Under the pieces are notes generated by a model. The model had not been told where the DNA came from. It did not search any database and worked only from the letters and a program-made list of their open reading frames with translations. The position numbers and the translations under genes are program-made. Shown piece by piece: positions 17,086 to 24,940 of a stretch of DNA of 64,000 bases. The stretch comes from Candidatus Woesearchaeota archaeon (GTDB lineage Archaea; Nanobdellota; Nanobdellia; Woesearchaeales; UBA10216), in contig JACPBS010000005.1 in the NCBI GenBank assembly GCA_016180195.1, positions 1-64,000 on the forward strand, in the 5' to 3' direction. Position 1 is the first letter of the stretch. Every line of letters starts with the position of its first letter.

Positions 17086-17087
17086 TT

Positions 17088-17477
17088 TCAGTAGCAGTAT
17101 GCTATCAGCCTTCCCCCGAGGCCTTTTTGTTTTGCTTCGGAGTGGGACATGACTCCTTTTGATGTGGATACGATTATGACTCCGAAGTCTTTTGCAGGCA
17201 AGTACCTTTTTTCGAATCCTTCGAATGATCCTTTTTTTACGGGAAATCTTGGCTTTATTGAGCCGCATTTGTTTATTGATCCGATCAGGTTCACTGCAAG
17301 GCTTTTCCCCCGGTTATCCTTTCTTTCCTCGACTTCGCCAAGGTATCCGTTTTCCTTCAAGATAGTCAGTACCTGCACTATCGAGCTTGATGATGGCCTG
17401 ATCTCGCATCCGTTCTTCCCCGCCTTTTCTGCGTTCATTATTTTCGAGAGCGCATTTGATAATGTGTCGTTCATCAT
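17088..17477 (-). CDS. rps8: Ribosomal protein uS8
   Basis: 129 residues with the conserved end VMSHSEAKQKGLGGRLIAYCY, binding helix 21 of 16S rRNA. Starts 1 nt after rps14. Confidence 0.96.
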   Translation of the reverse strand: MMNDTLSNALSKIMNAEKAGKNGCEIRPSSSSIVQVLTILKENGYLGEVEERKDNRGKSLAVNLIGSINKCGSIKPRFPVKKGSFEGFEKRYLPAKDFGVIIVSTSKGVMSHSEAKQKGLGGRLIAYCY

Positions 17478-17478
17478 T

Positions 17479-17709
17479 TTAAGTGTATTTCTTGAACCCC
17501 ACTTTTGTTGCTATTTCCCTGAAGCACCTTCTGCACATGTGAAGCCCGTACTTGCTTATGTGCGCCCTGGTGTTGCCGCATCTTATGCAATCTTTTGTGT
17601 ATTTCCCGAATTCCCTTTCTTTTGGCTTGTTTGCCTTCATGTATTTCTGCAGATTCACGGGCTTGTCCTTGAGCTGCTTGAACATTTTTTTGTATGAGCT
17701 TACAGTCAT
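17479..17709 (-). CDS. rps14: Ribosomal protein uS14 (zinc type) with N-terminal extension
   Basis: 76 residues. The core zinc ribbon is CIRCG and CRRC. The usual archaeal S14 is near 50-56 residues and would start at an internal Met (KANKPKEREFG). The ATG at 17709 forms an ATGA overlap with the rpl5 stop and is therefore favoured, giving a basic N-terminal extension of about 23 residues. Confidence 0.9.
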   Translation of the reverse strand: MTVSSYKKMFKQLKDKPVNLQKYMKANKPKEREFGKYTKDCIRCGNTRAHISKYGLHMCRRCFREIATKVGFKKYT

Positions 17710-18212
17710 TCTTCCTCGCCTATCTGGGTTTCAAATTCATTCTTGATGAATTCTATTGCTTCATCTTTTGATATCTGGTGCTTTGCACTGATTGTTCTTT
17801 TCTGGAGCTTTCTCCTCTTGATCCTGAAACCTATTCTTTCAAGGGTTATTGATGCTTGGAGGCCCATGACGCCTATTTCAGGGTCGTATTTTATCCCCGG
17901 TATGTCTATGTATTCATGTATTCCGAATGAGACGTTGCCTTGGGAGTCGAACTGGCTTTGGCTGAGTTTGTTGTCCTTGGCCTGGAGCAGTCTGGATATC
18001 AGCTCCTTTGCAGGGGCTTTTCTTACAGTTATCTTGCATCCGATTTGCAGCCCTGGCCTGAGCCCCCAGTTCGGTATTCTTTTTGTTGATGTGGTTTTTA
18101 CTGGAGTTAGCCCTGTTATGTTTTTCAGCAGCTTCATTCCCTTTTCAAGGGTCTCCTGGCTTTTTCCTGACCCTATGTTGAGCGTTAGCTTTTCTATTCT
18201 TATTTTTTTCAT
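17706..18212 (-). CDS. rpl5: Ribosomal protein uL5
   Basis: 168 residues. IEKLTLNIGSGKSQETLEKG and FGIHEYIDIPGIKYDPEIG are diagnostic. Binds 5S rRNA and contacts the P-site tRNA. 1 nt after rps4e. Confidence 0.96.
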   Translation of the reverse strand: MKKIRIEKLTLNIGSGKSQETLEKGMKLLKNITGLTPVKTTSTKRIPNWGLRPGLQIGCKITVRKAPAKELISRLLQAKDNKLSQSQFDSQGNVSFGIHEYIDIPGIKYDPEIGVMGLQASITLERIGFRIKRRKLQKRTISAKHQISKDEAIEFIKNEFETQIGEEE

Positions 18213-18213
18213 T

Positions 18214-18894
18214 TTACACGGTTATTGCTGGTTTTTCTTTGCCTATGGCGAATGCGAATTTCTTCAGTGTTTCAACTGTCTCGTCTCCTATCCTTACCAC
18301 CAGGAGCTGTTTCCTGATTTCCTCGATTGTTCCGGTGGAGCCCTTGTGCTTCCCGCCTGAAAGAAACACGATTGTGTTCTTCTCCAGGGGAAAGCTCCCG
18401 GCTATCTCCTGTCCCGGAAGCTTCAGTAGCAGGCTGTCCCCTGTGTTGTACTTGGCGTCAGAGATTATTGTTCTTCCATCGTGGAGTCCGAGCTGGATCT
18501 TGCCTTTGCTGATTGTGCTTTTGCTGTTAATCCTGCACACCTTTAGGTTTTCTTCCTCTGCCGGGATGGTTTTGAGTTCCAGTTTGCCTTTTCGGTTTAT
18601 GATCATTCTGTAAGTTTCATTTGTTTCAGGTATCTTTAGCACATCCATGAGGCCTACTTGTCTCCTTGGCTCTTTGGTTTGTTTTCCGTCAATCAGTATG
18701 GTCTTGTTCTTTATTATCGTCATTGATTCTCTTGCTGTGACCGCGTGCTTTAGTAGGTCTCTGAATATTACGCTTAGAGGCATGCTGGCCTCCATGCTGT
18801 GCCCTCCTGGAGCAGGCCTTGTAAGGAACTTCAGTCCTTTGCGCGCTATTGCCCACGATTTCGGGGCAGCCAGCCTTTTGAGATGCTTCTTCAT
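18214..18894 (-). CDS. rps4e: Ribosomal protein S4e
   Basis: 226 residues. HLKRLAAPKSWAIARKG at the start, an S4-like RNA-binding domain, the S4e central domain, and a C-terminal KOW segment (GKHKGSTGTIEEI). Found in archaea and eukaryotes only. 4-nt overlap with rpl24. Confidence 0.96.
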   Translation of the reverse strand: MKKHLKRLAAPKSWAIARKGLKFLTRPAPGGHSMEASMPLSVIFRDLLKHAVTARESMTIIKNKTILIDGKQTKEPRRQVGLMDVLKIPETNETYRMIINRKGKLELKTIPAEEENLKVCRINSKSTISKGKIQLGLHDGRTIISDAKYNTGDSLLLKLPGQEIAGSFPLEKNTIVFLSGGKHKGSTGTIEEIRKQLLVVRIGDETVETLKKFAFAIGKEKPAITV

Positions 18895-19253
18895 TTTAGT
18901 CTCCTTTTATCGCCTGTGTCTATTTCTGTTATCATGAGGTTTGATGGGTTTATAGGGTAAAATGACTTTGTCCCGTCCTTTCTTTTCATCTCTATGCCCT
19001 GTACATATATCTCTGTTTTTTTAGTGTCCACCCGCTCTATCTTTCCGGTCTTGCCCCTGAACTGCCCCCTCATTATCTTGACTGTATCGCCTTTTCTGAC
19101 GCTTATTGATTTCATGTTGTGCTTTTGCCTGAGTTCCTTTGACAGGTGGGATGATAAGTATCTTTTTTTTATGTGGAGCGGCGCGTTTGCCCTGTACTTC
19201 CTCTGCTTGCCTGGTTTTTTGCTTCCGATCCAGCTTTTTGAAAATTCTTTCAT
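18891..19253 (-). CDS. rpl24: Ribosomal protein uL24
   Basis: 120 residues with a KOW motif (VRKGDTVKIMRGQFRGKTGK). An assembly-initiator protein of the large subunit. 4 nt after rpl14. Confidence 0.96.
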   Translation of the reverse strand: MKEFSKSWIGSKKPGKQRKYRANAPLHIKKRYLSSHLSKELRQKHNMKSISVRKGDTVKIMRGQFRGKTGKIERVDTKKTEIYVQGIEMKRKDGTKSFYPINPSNLMITEIDTGDKRRLK

Positions 19254-19257
19254 TGTA

Positions 19258-19659
19258 TCACACGATTATGCTTGCTACTTTTGCCACTCCTGGCCATCTT
19301 TCAGTGGCTTCTTTTGCAATTGGTCCCTTGAATATTGTCCCCTTCGGGTTGCCTTTATCATCTTTCAGCACGACTGCTGCATTGTCCTCGAATTTTACCC
19401 TGAGGCCGTCTGCCCTTCTGAACTCTTTCTTTTGCCTGACTATTACCGCAAATACAACCTGCTTTCTCATGTCAGGGCTTCCTTTTCTTACAGATGCAAG
19501 TATCAGGTCGCCTATTCCGCATGCGGGCTTTCTTCCTTTTACGGTTTTCGAGCCCTTGACCGATATTACCCTTATTATCTTGGCTCCTGAATTGTCGCAT
19601 GTCGGGATCATGCTTCCGTGGTTTATCGGTCTTGTTATGTGTGCTTTTACTGGTTGCAT
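19258..19659 (-). CDS. rpl14: Ribosomal protein uL14
   Basis: 133 residues. CDNSGAKIIRVISVKG and the VVLKDDKGNPKGTIFKGPIA region identify L14, at the subunit interface. Starts 1 nt after the rps17 stop. Confidence 0.96.
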   Translation of the reverse strand: MQPVKAHITRPINHGSMIPTCDNSGAKIIRVISVKGSKTVKGRKPACGIGDLILASVRKGSPDMRKQVVFAVIVRQKKEFRRADGLRVKFEDNAAVVLKDDKGNPKGTIFKGPIAKEATERWPGVAKVASIIV

Positions 19660-19660
19660 A

Positions 19661-19981
19661 TTACACCTGTTTCTTTATTATCACGAATTTTTTCGTCTTG
19701 CTTATCGGTCTGCATTCCATGGCAGTCACTTTCTCGCCCTGCCTTGCTGATATGCAGTCGGGATTGTGCGCTTTTATCCTTGTCATTTTCTTTTCATACC
19801 TTTGGTACTTCCTTATGTACCCTGTTCTTTCCATTTCTATATTGGCTGTCTTCCTCATTTTTGTAGATCCTACTATTCCCGTGAATGTTCTTCCCCTTAT
19901 CTTGAGCGTTCCGTGGAAAGGGCAGTTTTTGTCGCTGCATGCTTCGCTTTCCGTTTTTTTTTCTGTGTTTTGCTTCTTCAT
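19661..19981 (-). CDS. rps17: Ribosomal protein uS17
   Basis: 106 residues. It has the archaeal cysteine-containing N-terminus (CSDKNCPFHG) and the OB fold (GIVGSTKMRKTANIEMER). It lies 9 nt after the SUI1 gene. The rnp1 gene usually found between these two in archaea is absent. Confidence 0.95.
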   Translation of the reverse strand: MKKQNTEKKTESEACSDKNCPFHGTLKIRGRTFTGIVGSTKMRKTANIEMERTGYIRKYQRYEKKMTRIKAHNPDCISARQGEKVTAMECRPISKTKKFVIIKKQV

Positions 19982-19990
19982 CTCGTTCTC

Positions 19991-20296
19991 CTATATGTCT
20001 ATTGTTTCAGGCGCGAATCCCATCGATATCAGCTGCCTTTTTACCTTTCCTTTATGGTCTCCTTGCAGCTCTATTTTTCCATCCTTGATGGTTCCACCGC
20101 ATGCAAGTTCTGATTTCAGCTTCTTTGCGATCTCCTTGATGTCTATTTCTTTGTGGTTTAGTCCGTCAACGACTGTGCTCGTCTTGCCGAATTTCTTGTT
20201 TTCAAGGTAAACCTTTATTCGCTGGCTTTCCTTTGCAATGGACTCGCAGACGCAAATGGGCTTAGGCAGCCCGCATCTTGGGCAAATTTCGTTCAT
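19991..20296 (-). CDS. Translation initiation factor aIF1 (SUI1)
   Basis: 101 residues. A short N-terminal cysteine cluster (CPRCGLPKPICVC, a possible zinc site) precedes the SUI1 fold (about 25-100; KKLKSELACGGTIKDGKIEL). aIF1 binds the small subunit and monitors start-codon selection. This is of interest here because the window appears to use an AUU start in pheT. The start overlaps the rpl29 stop by 4 nt. Confidence 0.95.
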   Translation of the reverse strand: MNEICPRCGLPKPICVCESIAKESQRIKVYLENKKFGKTSTVVDGLNHKEIDIKEIAKKLKSELACGGTIKDGKIELQGDHKGKVKRQLISMGFAPETIDI

Positions 20297-20487
20297 GATC
20301 CTTGTTTTTCCCTCCTGATTGTCAGTATTCTTGCTATTGTTCTCTTTATCTGCCTCATCTGGCCAGGGCTTTTGGGTACTGTTCCTGTGGCTATCTGGGA
20401 GTTGATTTTCATCATCTCCTTTCTTAGCTCAACTAGCTTGGCCTTCATTTCCTCTGGCTGCATCGTTTGTATTTCCTTTTTCCTCAT
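20293..20487 (-). CDS. rpl29: Ribosomal protein uL29
   Basis: 64 residues, two helices, typical (MKAKLVELRKEMMKI, then MRQIKRTIARILTI). The ATG at 20487 lies inside rps3, giving a 59-nt overlap. Internal Met codons at 20463 and 20448 would shorten the overlap but not remove it. Confidence 0.9.
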   Translation of the reverse strand: MRKKEIQTMQPEEMKAKLVELRKEMMKINSQIATGTVPKSPGQMRQIKRTIARILTIRREKQGS

Positions 20488-21112
20488 CTTTTGGTTCTCC
20501 TGATTCGATTATTTTTTCGGGAAGTATTTCAACATAGTCCGGCAGCTGTATGCCTGGTGGCATTATGCTCACCTTTATCCCTATTATCCCTGATTTCAGC
20601 TTGGCTGTCCAATATGATTTTTTAACTTGTTCGGTTGCTATGTCACCGCATTTCTTGATGTATCCGCCGTATACTCTCCAGCTTCTTGCCCTTGCGCTCG
20701 GAATCTTTCCGCTTAGCCTGATCTCTATCCCTATTGCTCCTGAATTCAGTGCATCTTCCATTGCCTTGTGCATTATTCCCTTGAATCGTTTTGAGCCGAA
20801 TTTTTCAAGCGAGCTTGCGATTTTTTCAGCGATTATCTGGACATCCAGGTTAAGGTTGTCCACTTCGCTTAGTTCAATCTGCGGGTTGTCAAGGTTGAAT
20901 TTTTTCTTCAGCGCCTTTGTCAGCTTGCTTATGTTCTCCCCTTTCCTGCCGACCACTAGTCCGGGTTTTGAGGTGAATACGATGATCTTTTCGCCTAGCG
21001 GCGTCCTTATCATTTTTGTATGGCTCAGGCCTACGTTTTTCAGGCTTTCGGATATGAACTCCTGTATCCTGTATTCCTTCATTTTCTGCGATACGAATTC
21101 ACGCTCAATCAT
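20429..21112 (-). CDS. rps3: Ribosomal protein uS3
   Basis: 227 residues from the ATG at 21112, where the sequence reads IEREFVSQKMKEYRIQEF as in other archaeal S3; 21124 and 21127 are alternatives. Contains a KH type II domain (LVVGRKGENISKLTKALKKK) at the mRNA entry channel and the S3 C-terminal domain. A charged, low-complexity tail overlaps rpl29. Confidence 0.94.
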   Translation of the reverse strand: MIEREFVSQKMKEYRIQEFISESLKNVGLSHTKMIRTPLGEKIIVFTSKPGLVVGRKGENISKLTKALKKKFNLDNPQIELSEVDNLNLDVQIIAEKIASSLEKFGSKRFKGIMHKAMEDALNSGAIGIEIRLSGKIPSARARSWRVYGGYIKKCGDIATEQVKKSYWTAKLKSGIIGIKVSIMPPGIQLPDYVEILPEKIIESGEPKDEEKGNTNDAARGNEGQAS

Positions 21113-21548
21113 TTTTTCCCTCATCAACCATCACTTCGATGTGTGTTCTTTTCATAAGCCTTCTTCTTTTCCTTCCGTAATGGTAGCTTTTTGAGGCCTG
21201 CTTGGCGCATATGTGGGTTATGACCAGGCTGTCTGGGTTGAGTCCTTTGTGCTCTGCGTTGGCAGCAGCGTTCTTGAGTATTTTTGTTATCTCTATGCAG
21301 GTTTTTTGGGGGTATCTTCCTGTGCCCATTCTTCCTTTCCTGTGGCCTGTACCGCCCCTGTTGAATTTCCTGAATGGGATTGCTATTTCTCCTTTCGATG
21401 CCTTGTCAAGCTGCGATATTGATTTCTTGAGGTTTTTCCCCCTGATAAAGCTGCAAACCTCGACTGATTTTTTCAGAGAGATGGGCAGGGCAAGGCCGAC
21501 TGCCTTTGCCGCGTTTTTCCCTGTTTGAATTGAGTATCTGTAGTCCAT
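21105..21548 (-). CDS. rpl22: Ribosomal protein uL22
   Basis: 147 residues. AKQASKSYHYGRKRRRLMKR near the end is the hairpin that reaches into the exit tunnel. Overlaps rps3 by 8 nt. Confidence 0.95.
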   Translation of the reverse strand: MDYRYSIQTGKNAAKAVGLALPISLKKSVEVCSFIRGKNLKKSISQLDKASKGEIAIPFRKFNRGGTGHRKGRMGTGRYPQKTCIEITKILKNAAANAEHKGLNPDSLVITHICAKQASKSYHYGRKRRRLMKRTHIEVMVDEGKND

Positions 21549-21552
21549 CTGA

Positions 21553-21936
21553 TCACTTCACTGATAGGCTTGCGCTGCTTCTTGTTGCGCCTATTCCTGG
21601 TGCATGGTGGCTTACCTTCTTTCGGGTCATTACGAATTCGCCGAGGTAGTGGCCCAGCATTTCAGGCATTATCAGTATCGCTATGAATTCCTTTCCGTTG
21701 TACACCCTTAATGTCTTGTTGATCATTTCAGGCAGTATTATCATGTCCCTGCAGTGGGTTTTTATGTTCTGTTTGTTCTTCTTTATTTTTTCCATGACTT
21801 TTTTTTGCTCTTCGGTGAGCCCTCTCTTGAGGCTTCTTCTTTGCCTGGAGGGTAGCAGTTCATATAATTCTTTCTGGCTCATCTGTTGCAGCTCTCCAAG
21901 CGTTTTTCCCCTGAATGTGAATTCTTTTCGTGCCAT
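21553..21936 (-). CDS. rps19: Ribosomal protein uS19
   Basis: 127 residues. [20 protein letters not shown] and the end motif ([16 protein letters not shown]) are those of archaeal/eukaryotic S19 (S15). Starts 6 nt after rpl2. Confidence 0.96.
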   Translation of the reverse strand: MARKEFTFRGKTLGELQQMSQKELYELLPSRQRRSLKRGLTEEQKKVMEKIKKNKQNIKTHCRDMIILPEMINKTLRVYNGKEFIAILIMPEMLGHYLGEFVMTRKKVSHHAPGIGATRSSASLSVK

Positions 21937-21942
21937 TTTACC

Positions 21943-22653
21943 TTACTTCCTCCCGGTTCTCCTTGGCCTGATCAGGCCTACCTTTGCGCCTGGCGGGGCG
22001 TTTCTTCTTGCGATTGTGACTTTTCCTTTCTTTGAGGTCCTTGAGCCTCCGAATGGGTGATCGACGGCGTTCATTGCAAGCGCGCTGACCCTCGGGTATA
22101 GCTTGTTCAATGCGTTCCTGTTATGCCATCTTTTGCCTGCTTTGAGGAATGGCTTTTCAGTCCTTCCGCTTCCTGCCACGACCCCTATTGATGCCTTGCA
22201 GAGCGGGTCGAATTCCCTTATTTTCCGTGATGGAAGCATTACCTGTATCTTCCCCCCCAGCTTTGATTGCACCCTGGCGAATGTTCCTGAGGATCTTACG
22301 AATTTCCCTCCATCGCCTGGCTTGCTTTCAATGTTGAATATTGTTGTTCCTTCAGGTATGATCTTGAGTGAAAGGATGTTTCCTTCCTTAAGCTCCGCAT
22401 CTTCCCCATGCTGTATCATGTCCCCTGTTTTCAGCCCGTGGCGCGCTATGAGCAGGGATTCATCAGATCCAAACATGACCCTTGCTATGGGCGCTGTGTG
22501 GCCTGTTGAGTGCAATATGTCCATGACCACGCCTGTTTCCTTTGTGTTGTTGGCTAGGCTCTTGTATTTGACGTCGCCGATGAATCTGAAGCTTGGCGAC
22601 CTGTATGTCATCGAGCCTTTTCCCCGTTTTTGCTGTGTGAGGTTTTTTCCCAT
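21943..22653 (-). CDS. rpl2: Ribosomal protein uL2
   Basis: 236 residues. The conserved C-terminal segment RVSALAMNAVDHPFGG carries the histidine next to the peptidyl-transferase centre. Starts 2 nt after rpl23. Confidence 0.97.
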   Translation of the reverse strand: MGKNLTQQKRGKGSMTYRSPSFRFIGDVKYKSLANNTKETGVVMDILHSTGHTAPIARVMFGSDESLLIARHGLKTGDMIQHGEDAELKEGNILSLKIIPEGTTIFNIESKPGDGGKFVRSSGTFARVQSKLGGKIQVMLPSRKIREFDPLCKASIGVVAGSGRTEKPFLKAGKRWHNRNALNKLYPRVSALAMNAVDHPFGGSRTSKKGKVTIARRNAPPGAKVGLIRPRRTGRK

Positions 22654-22655
22654 TT

Positions 22656-22922
22656 TTACATCAGCCCTAGCTGGGTTGCTACCTCTATTGCAGGTGTTTC
22701 GGGCTTCAGCTTTACATACGCCCTTTTTTTGCCTTTATTGGTGATGAACGTGTTCACGCTTTCCACTTTTACCTTGAACATGCTTTCCACCGCTATCCTG
22801 ACGTCTTTTTTTGTTGCTTTTTTGTCTATTGCGAAGATTAGCTTGTTTTCTGACTCCATGAGCTTTATGCTCTTTTCCGTTGCCAGCGGGTGGCTTATTG
22901 TTTTGTATTCGTCCATTTTCAT
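22656..22922 (-). CDS. rpl23: Ribosomal protein uL23
   Basis: 88 residues ([41 protein letters not shown]). It lies at the tunnel exit and is a docking site for SRP and the translocon. 37 nt after rpl4, the largest gap in the cluster apart from the one before rpl34e. Confidence 0.96.
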   Translation of the reverse strand: MKMDEYKTISHPLATEKSIKLMESENKLIFAIDKKATKKDVRIAVESMFKVKVESVNTFITNKGKKRAYVKLKPETPAIEVATQLGLM

Positions 22923-22959
22923 GCAGTCTGTTTGGAAATCAGTCTTTTTTTCGTCATTT

Positions 22960-23766
22960 TCATAAAAATAGTTTCTCCTTTCCTATCCTTTCGACAGCCT
23001 GCTCTGTGAATATGGTAAGCCTTGCAGGCGTTGCTCCTGGAGCGAGCAGTTCTGCGTTTATCTTGTCAACCTCTATTATGTTGATGCCCGGTATGTTTCT
23101 TGCGGATTTTATCAGCTCGCATTTTTTTGACACGACGAGCAGTGGCCCGGTCTTTTTTTCGTATTTTCTTCCCCTCATCTTTCCTTTTCCTGCGCGTATC
23201 TTTTTTTCCTTCGTCCTGGTAAGCTCTTCCTTGAGGCCCAGGGTTTGGAGTATTTTTACTGCATCTTTGGTCTTTCCTGTGTTTTCGATGTTGCTGGTCA
23301 ATATGAATGGATAATTGTCAGGTACCTTATGCCCCCTTCCCTTTACTAGTTCGGGGTTCAGGGAAGCTGCCATTGCCGACCTTATTGCTTTCCTGTTTTC
23401 TTTTTTGTTGATCTTCTTTTCAAGTATCTTTTCCGCCTTCGGTGGATGTGCTCTTCTTCCTCCGACTGTTCCTGGCGCGAATGCTCCGACCCAGATGAAT
23501 CTTCTTCCTCTTCTGCTTACTGTTTTTCTGGGAACTCTTGATATTCCGATTCCGTATGAGCCTTTGAAGTTTCTTCTTCTCCTTGATATCTTGGCTGATT
23601 GCCTTTTTCCGGCTGTTGGCGATGCCCCGTATGGCTGCCTTCTGTTAGCCTGGAGCGTTATTACTGCCCTTTTTATCAGGTTTGGTCTGAATGGCTCGTT
23701 GAACTGGTCGGGCATCTCTACAGATCCTTTTTCAGTGTTGTCCGTGTTGAGTATTTTGAGCTTCAT
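22960..23766 (-). CDS. rpl4: Ribosomal protein uL4
   Basis: 268 residues of the archaeal type. Basic extended loop (about 50-110; [28 protein letters not shown]) and a globular domain ending in [11 protein letters not shown]. Adjoins rpl3 without a gap. Confidence 0.96.
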   Translation of the reverse strand: MKLKILNTDNTEKGSVEMPDQFNEPFRPNLIKRAVITLQANRRQPYGASPTAGKRQSAKISRRRRNFKGSYGIGISRVPRKTVSRRGRRFIWVGAFAPGTVGGRRAHPPKAEKILEKKINKKENRKAIRSAMAASLNPELVKGRGHKVPDNYPFILTSNIENTGKTKDAVKILQTLGLKEELTRTKEKKIRAGKGKMRGRKYEKKTGPLLVVSKKCELIKSARNIPGINIIEVDKINAELLAPGATPARLTIFTEQAVERIGKEKLFL

Positions 23767-24756
23767 TTACAGTCCCTGTTTTGATTGCAGGCTTATGTTG
23801 CTTATTTGTGGTGCATGCTCAGGCACAAGCTTGTTTTTTCGGGTTGATGCAACCATCTTTATCAGCCTCTTTCTTGATCCCTGTATTGAGCCTTTGAGCA
23901 GAAGATATGTGCTTTTTACATTGCCATATTGCGGAAATCCTCCGTCCACGTTTATTGACTTGGCGTCTTCAGATACCTTTATGACCCACTTGTTTCTTTC
24001 CATTCTGTTGTGGTATCCCATCTGGCCTGCGTGGGCTACTGTCCAGCTTCTGTTGCCTGTCCACGGTCCCAGGTTGCCAGGTCCCCTGCCTCCCTTTTCT
24101 GACTTGTGGCTTCTGAGAGTTACCCCGAACCTTTTTACAGGTCCCTGGAAGCCCTTTCCTTTGGTTACTGCAAAAATATCAACTTGCTGTCCTTCCTTTA
24201 TCACGTCCTGGACCCTGACTTCCTTGCCGAAAACCTGTTTTGCATAATTCAGCTGCTCTTCTAGGCTGCCTCCGATGGATAGTTCGAAAAGCTCGGGCTT
24301 TTTTTTCCCCATGTTTGTGAGTTTTGGCTGTGTATATGCGGATACCCTTATTTCAGAGAATTCTGACAGCCTTTTTTCATATTCTCCGAGCTTTGCTTCC
24401 GGGTCCTTTTTTGGGAGGCTTGTCTTGCGCGATAATTCCTTGTCTGCCTTTGTGAATACCTCGCCCAGAAGTTTAAGCCCGTTTAGGGTGCTTTTGTACA
24501 TCCTTATTGATGCGATTTTTAGGGGGGGGCATTCGATCACTGTTAGCGGCATGAATATCTCATTCCCTTTGGTATGTGAGTATGCCCTGTTATCAATAAT
24601 TATTGCGTGAGTCATGCCTACTTTATACCCTGCGAATCCTAGCAGTTTGGCCTCCTTTGACTTTGGAAAGTGCCTTATTCTGCTGTAGGGCCTGGATGAC
24701 TTTTTTCTCGGCCAGTACTGCAGGCTTCCTTTTCGTGGACTTCTTGTGGTAGCCAT
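23767..24756 (-). CDS. rpl3: Ribosomal protein uL3
   Basis: 329 residues. RSPRKGSLQYWPRKKSSRPY at the N-terminus and GPVKRFGVTLRSHKSEKGGR in the loop approaching the catalytic centre are archaeal L3. First gene of the cluster; the 184 nt upstream hold its promoter and leader. Confidence 0.97.
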   Translation of the reverse strand: MATTRSPRKGSLQYWPRKKSSRPYSRIRHFPKSKEAKLLGFAGYKVGMTHAIIIDNRAYSHTKGNEIFMPLTVIECPPLKIASIRMYKSTLNGLKLLGEVFTKADKELSRKTSLPKKDPEAKLGEYEKRLSEFSEIRVSAYTQPKLTNMGKKKPELFELSIGGSLEEQLNYAKQVFGKEVRVQDVIKEGQQVDIFAVTKGKGFQGPVKRFGVTLRSHKSEKGGRGPGNLGPWTGNRSWTVAHAGQMGYHNRMERNKWVIKVSEDAKSINVDGGFPQYGNVKSTYLLLKGSIQGSRKRLIKMVASTRKNKLVPEHAPQISNISLQSKQGL

Positions 24757-24940
24757 ATCCGTAAATAGCTCTTTCTTTCTTGATATCGCTTCAATGAGCC
24801 TTTTCGTAGAATCTTTTCCAGAACAAGGGTTTGAGGAAAATCCGATGAGCAGTTGGCTGATCGGCCCGTGAAGGGATTCTTTTTCAGGCCCGTATGATAT
24901 TTAACCTCGTTAAATACCTTTTTTGGGAAATATGGCTTAT
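24757..24940 (-). promoter_or_regulatory. Leader and promoter region of the ribosomal cluster
   Basis: No gene is seen. On the minus strand the AT-rich GTTAAATATC near 24900-24909 is the best TATA candidate and would give a leader of about 120 nt. Within it CCGAT and ATCGG (about 24853-24875) can form a small hairpin. A leader of this length contrasts with the leaderless genes in the window and may serve autoregulation by a ribosomal protein. Confidence 0.35.

Noticed and set aside
24840..24885. Possible box C/D RNA (ATGA and CTGA-like boxes)
   Set aside because: Box order and spacing do not fit on either strand; only a small hairpin is supported.
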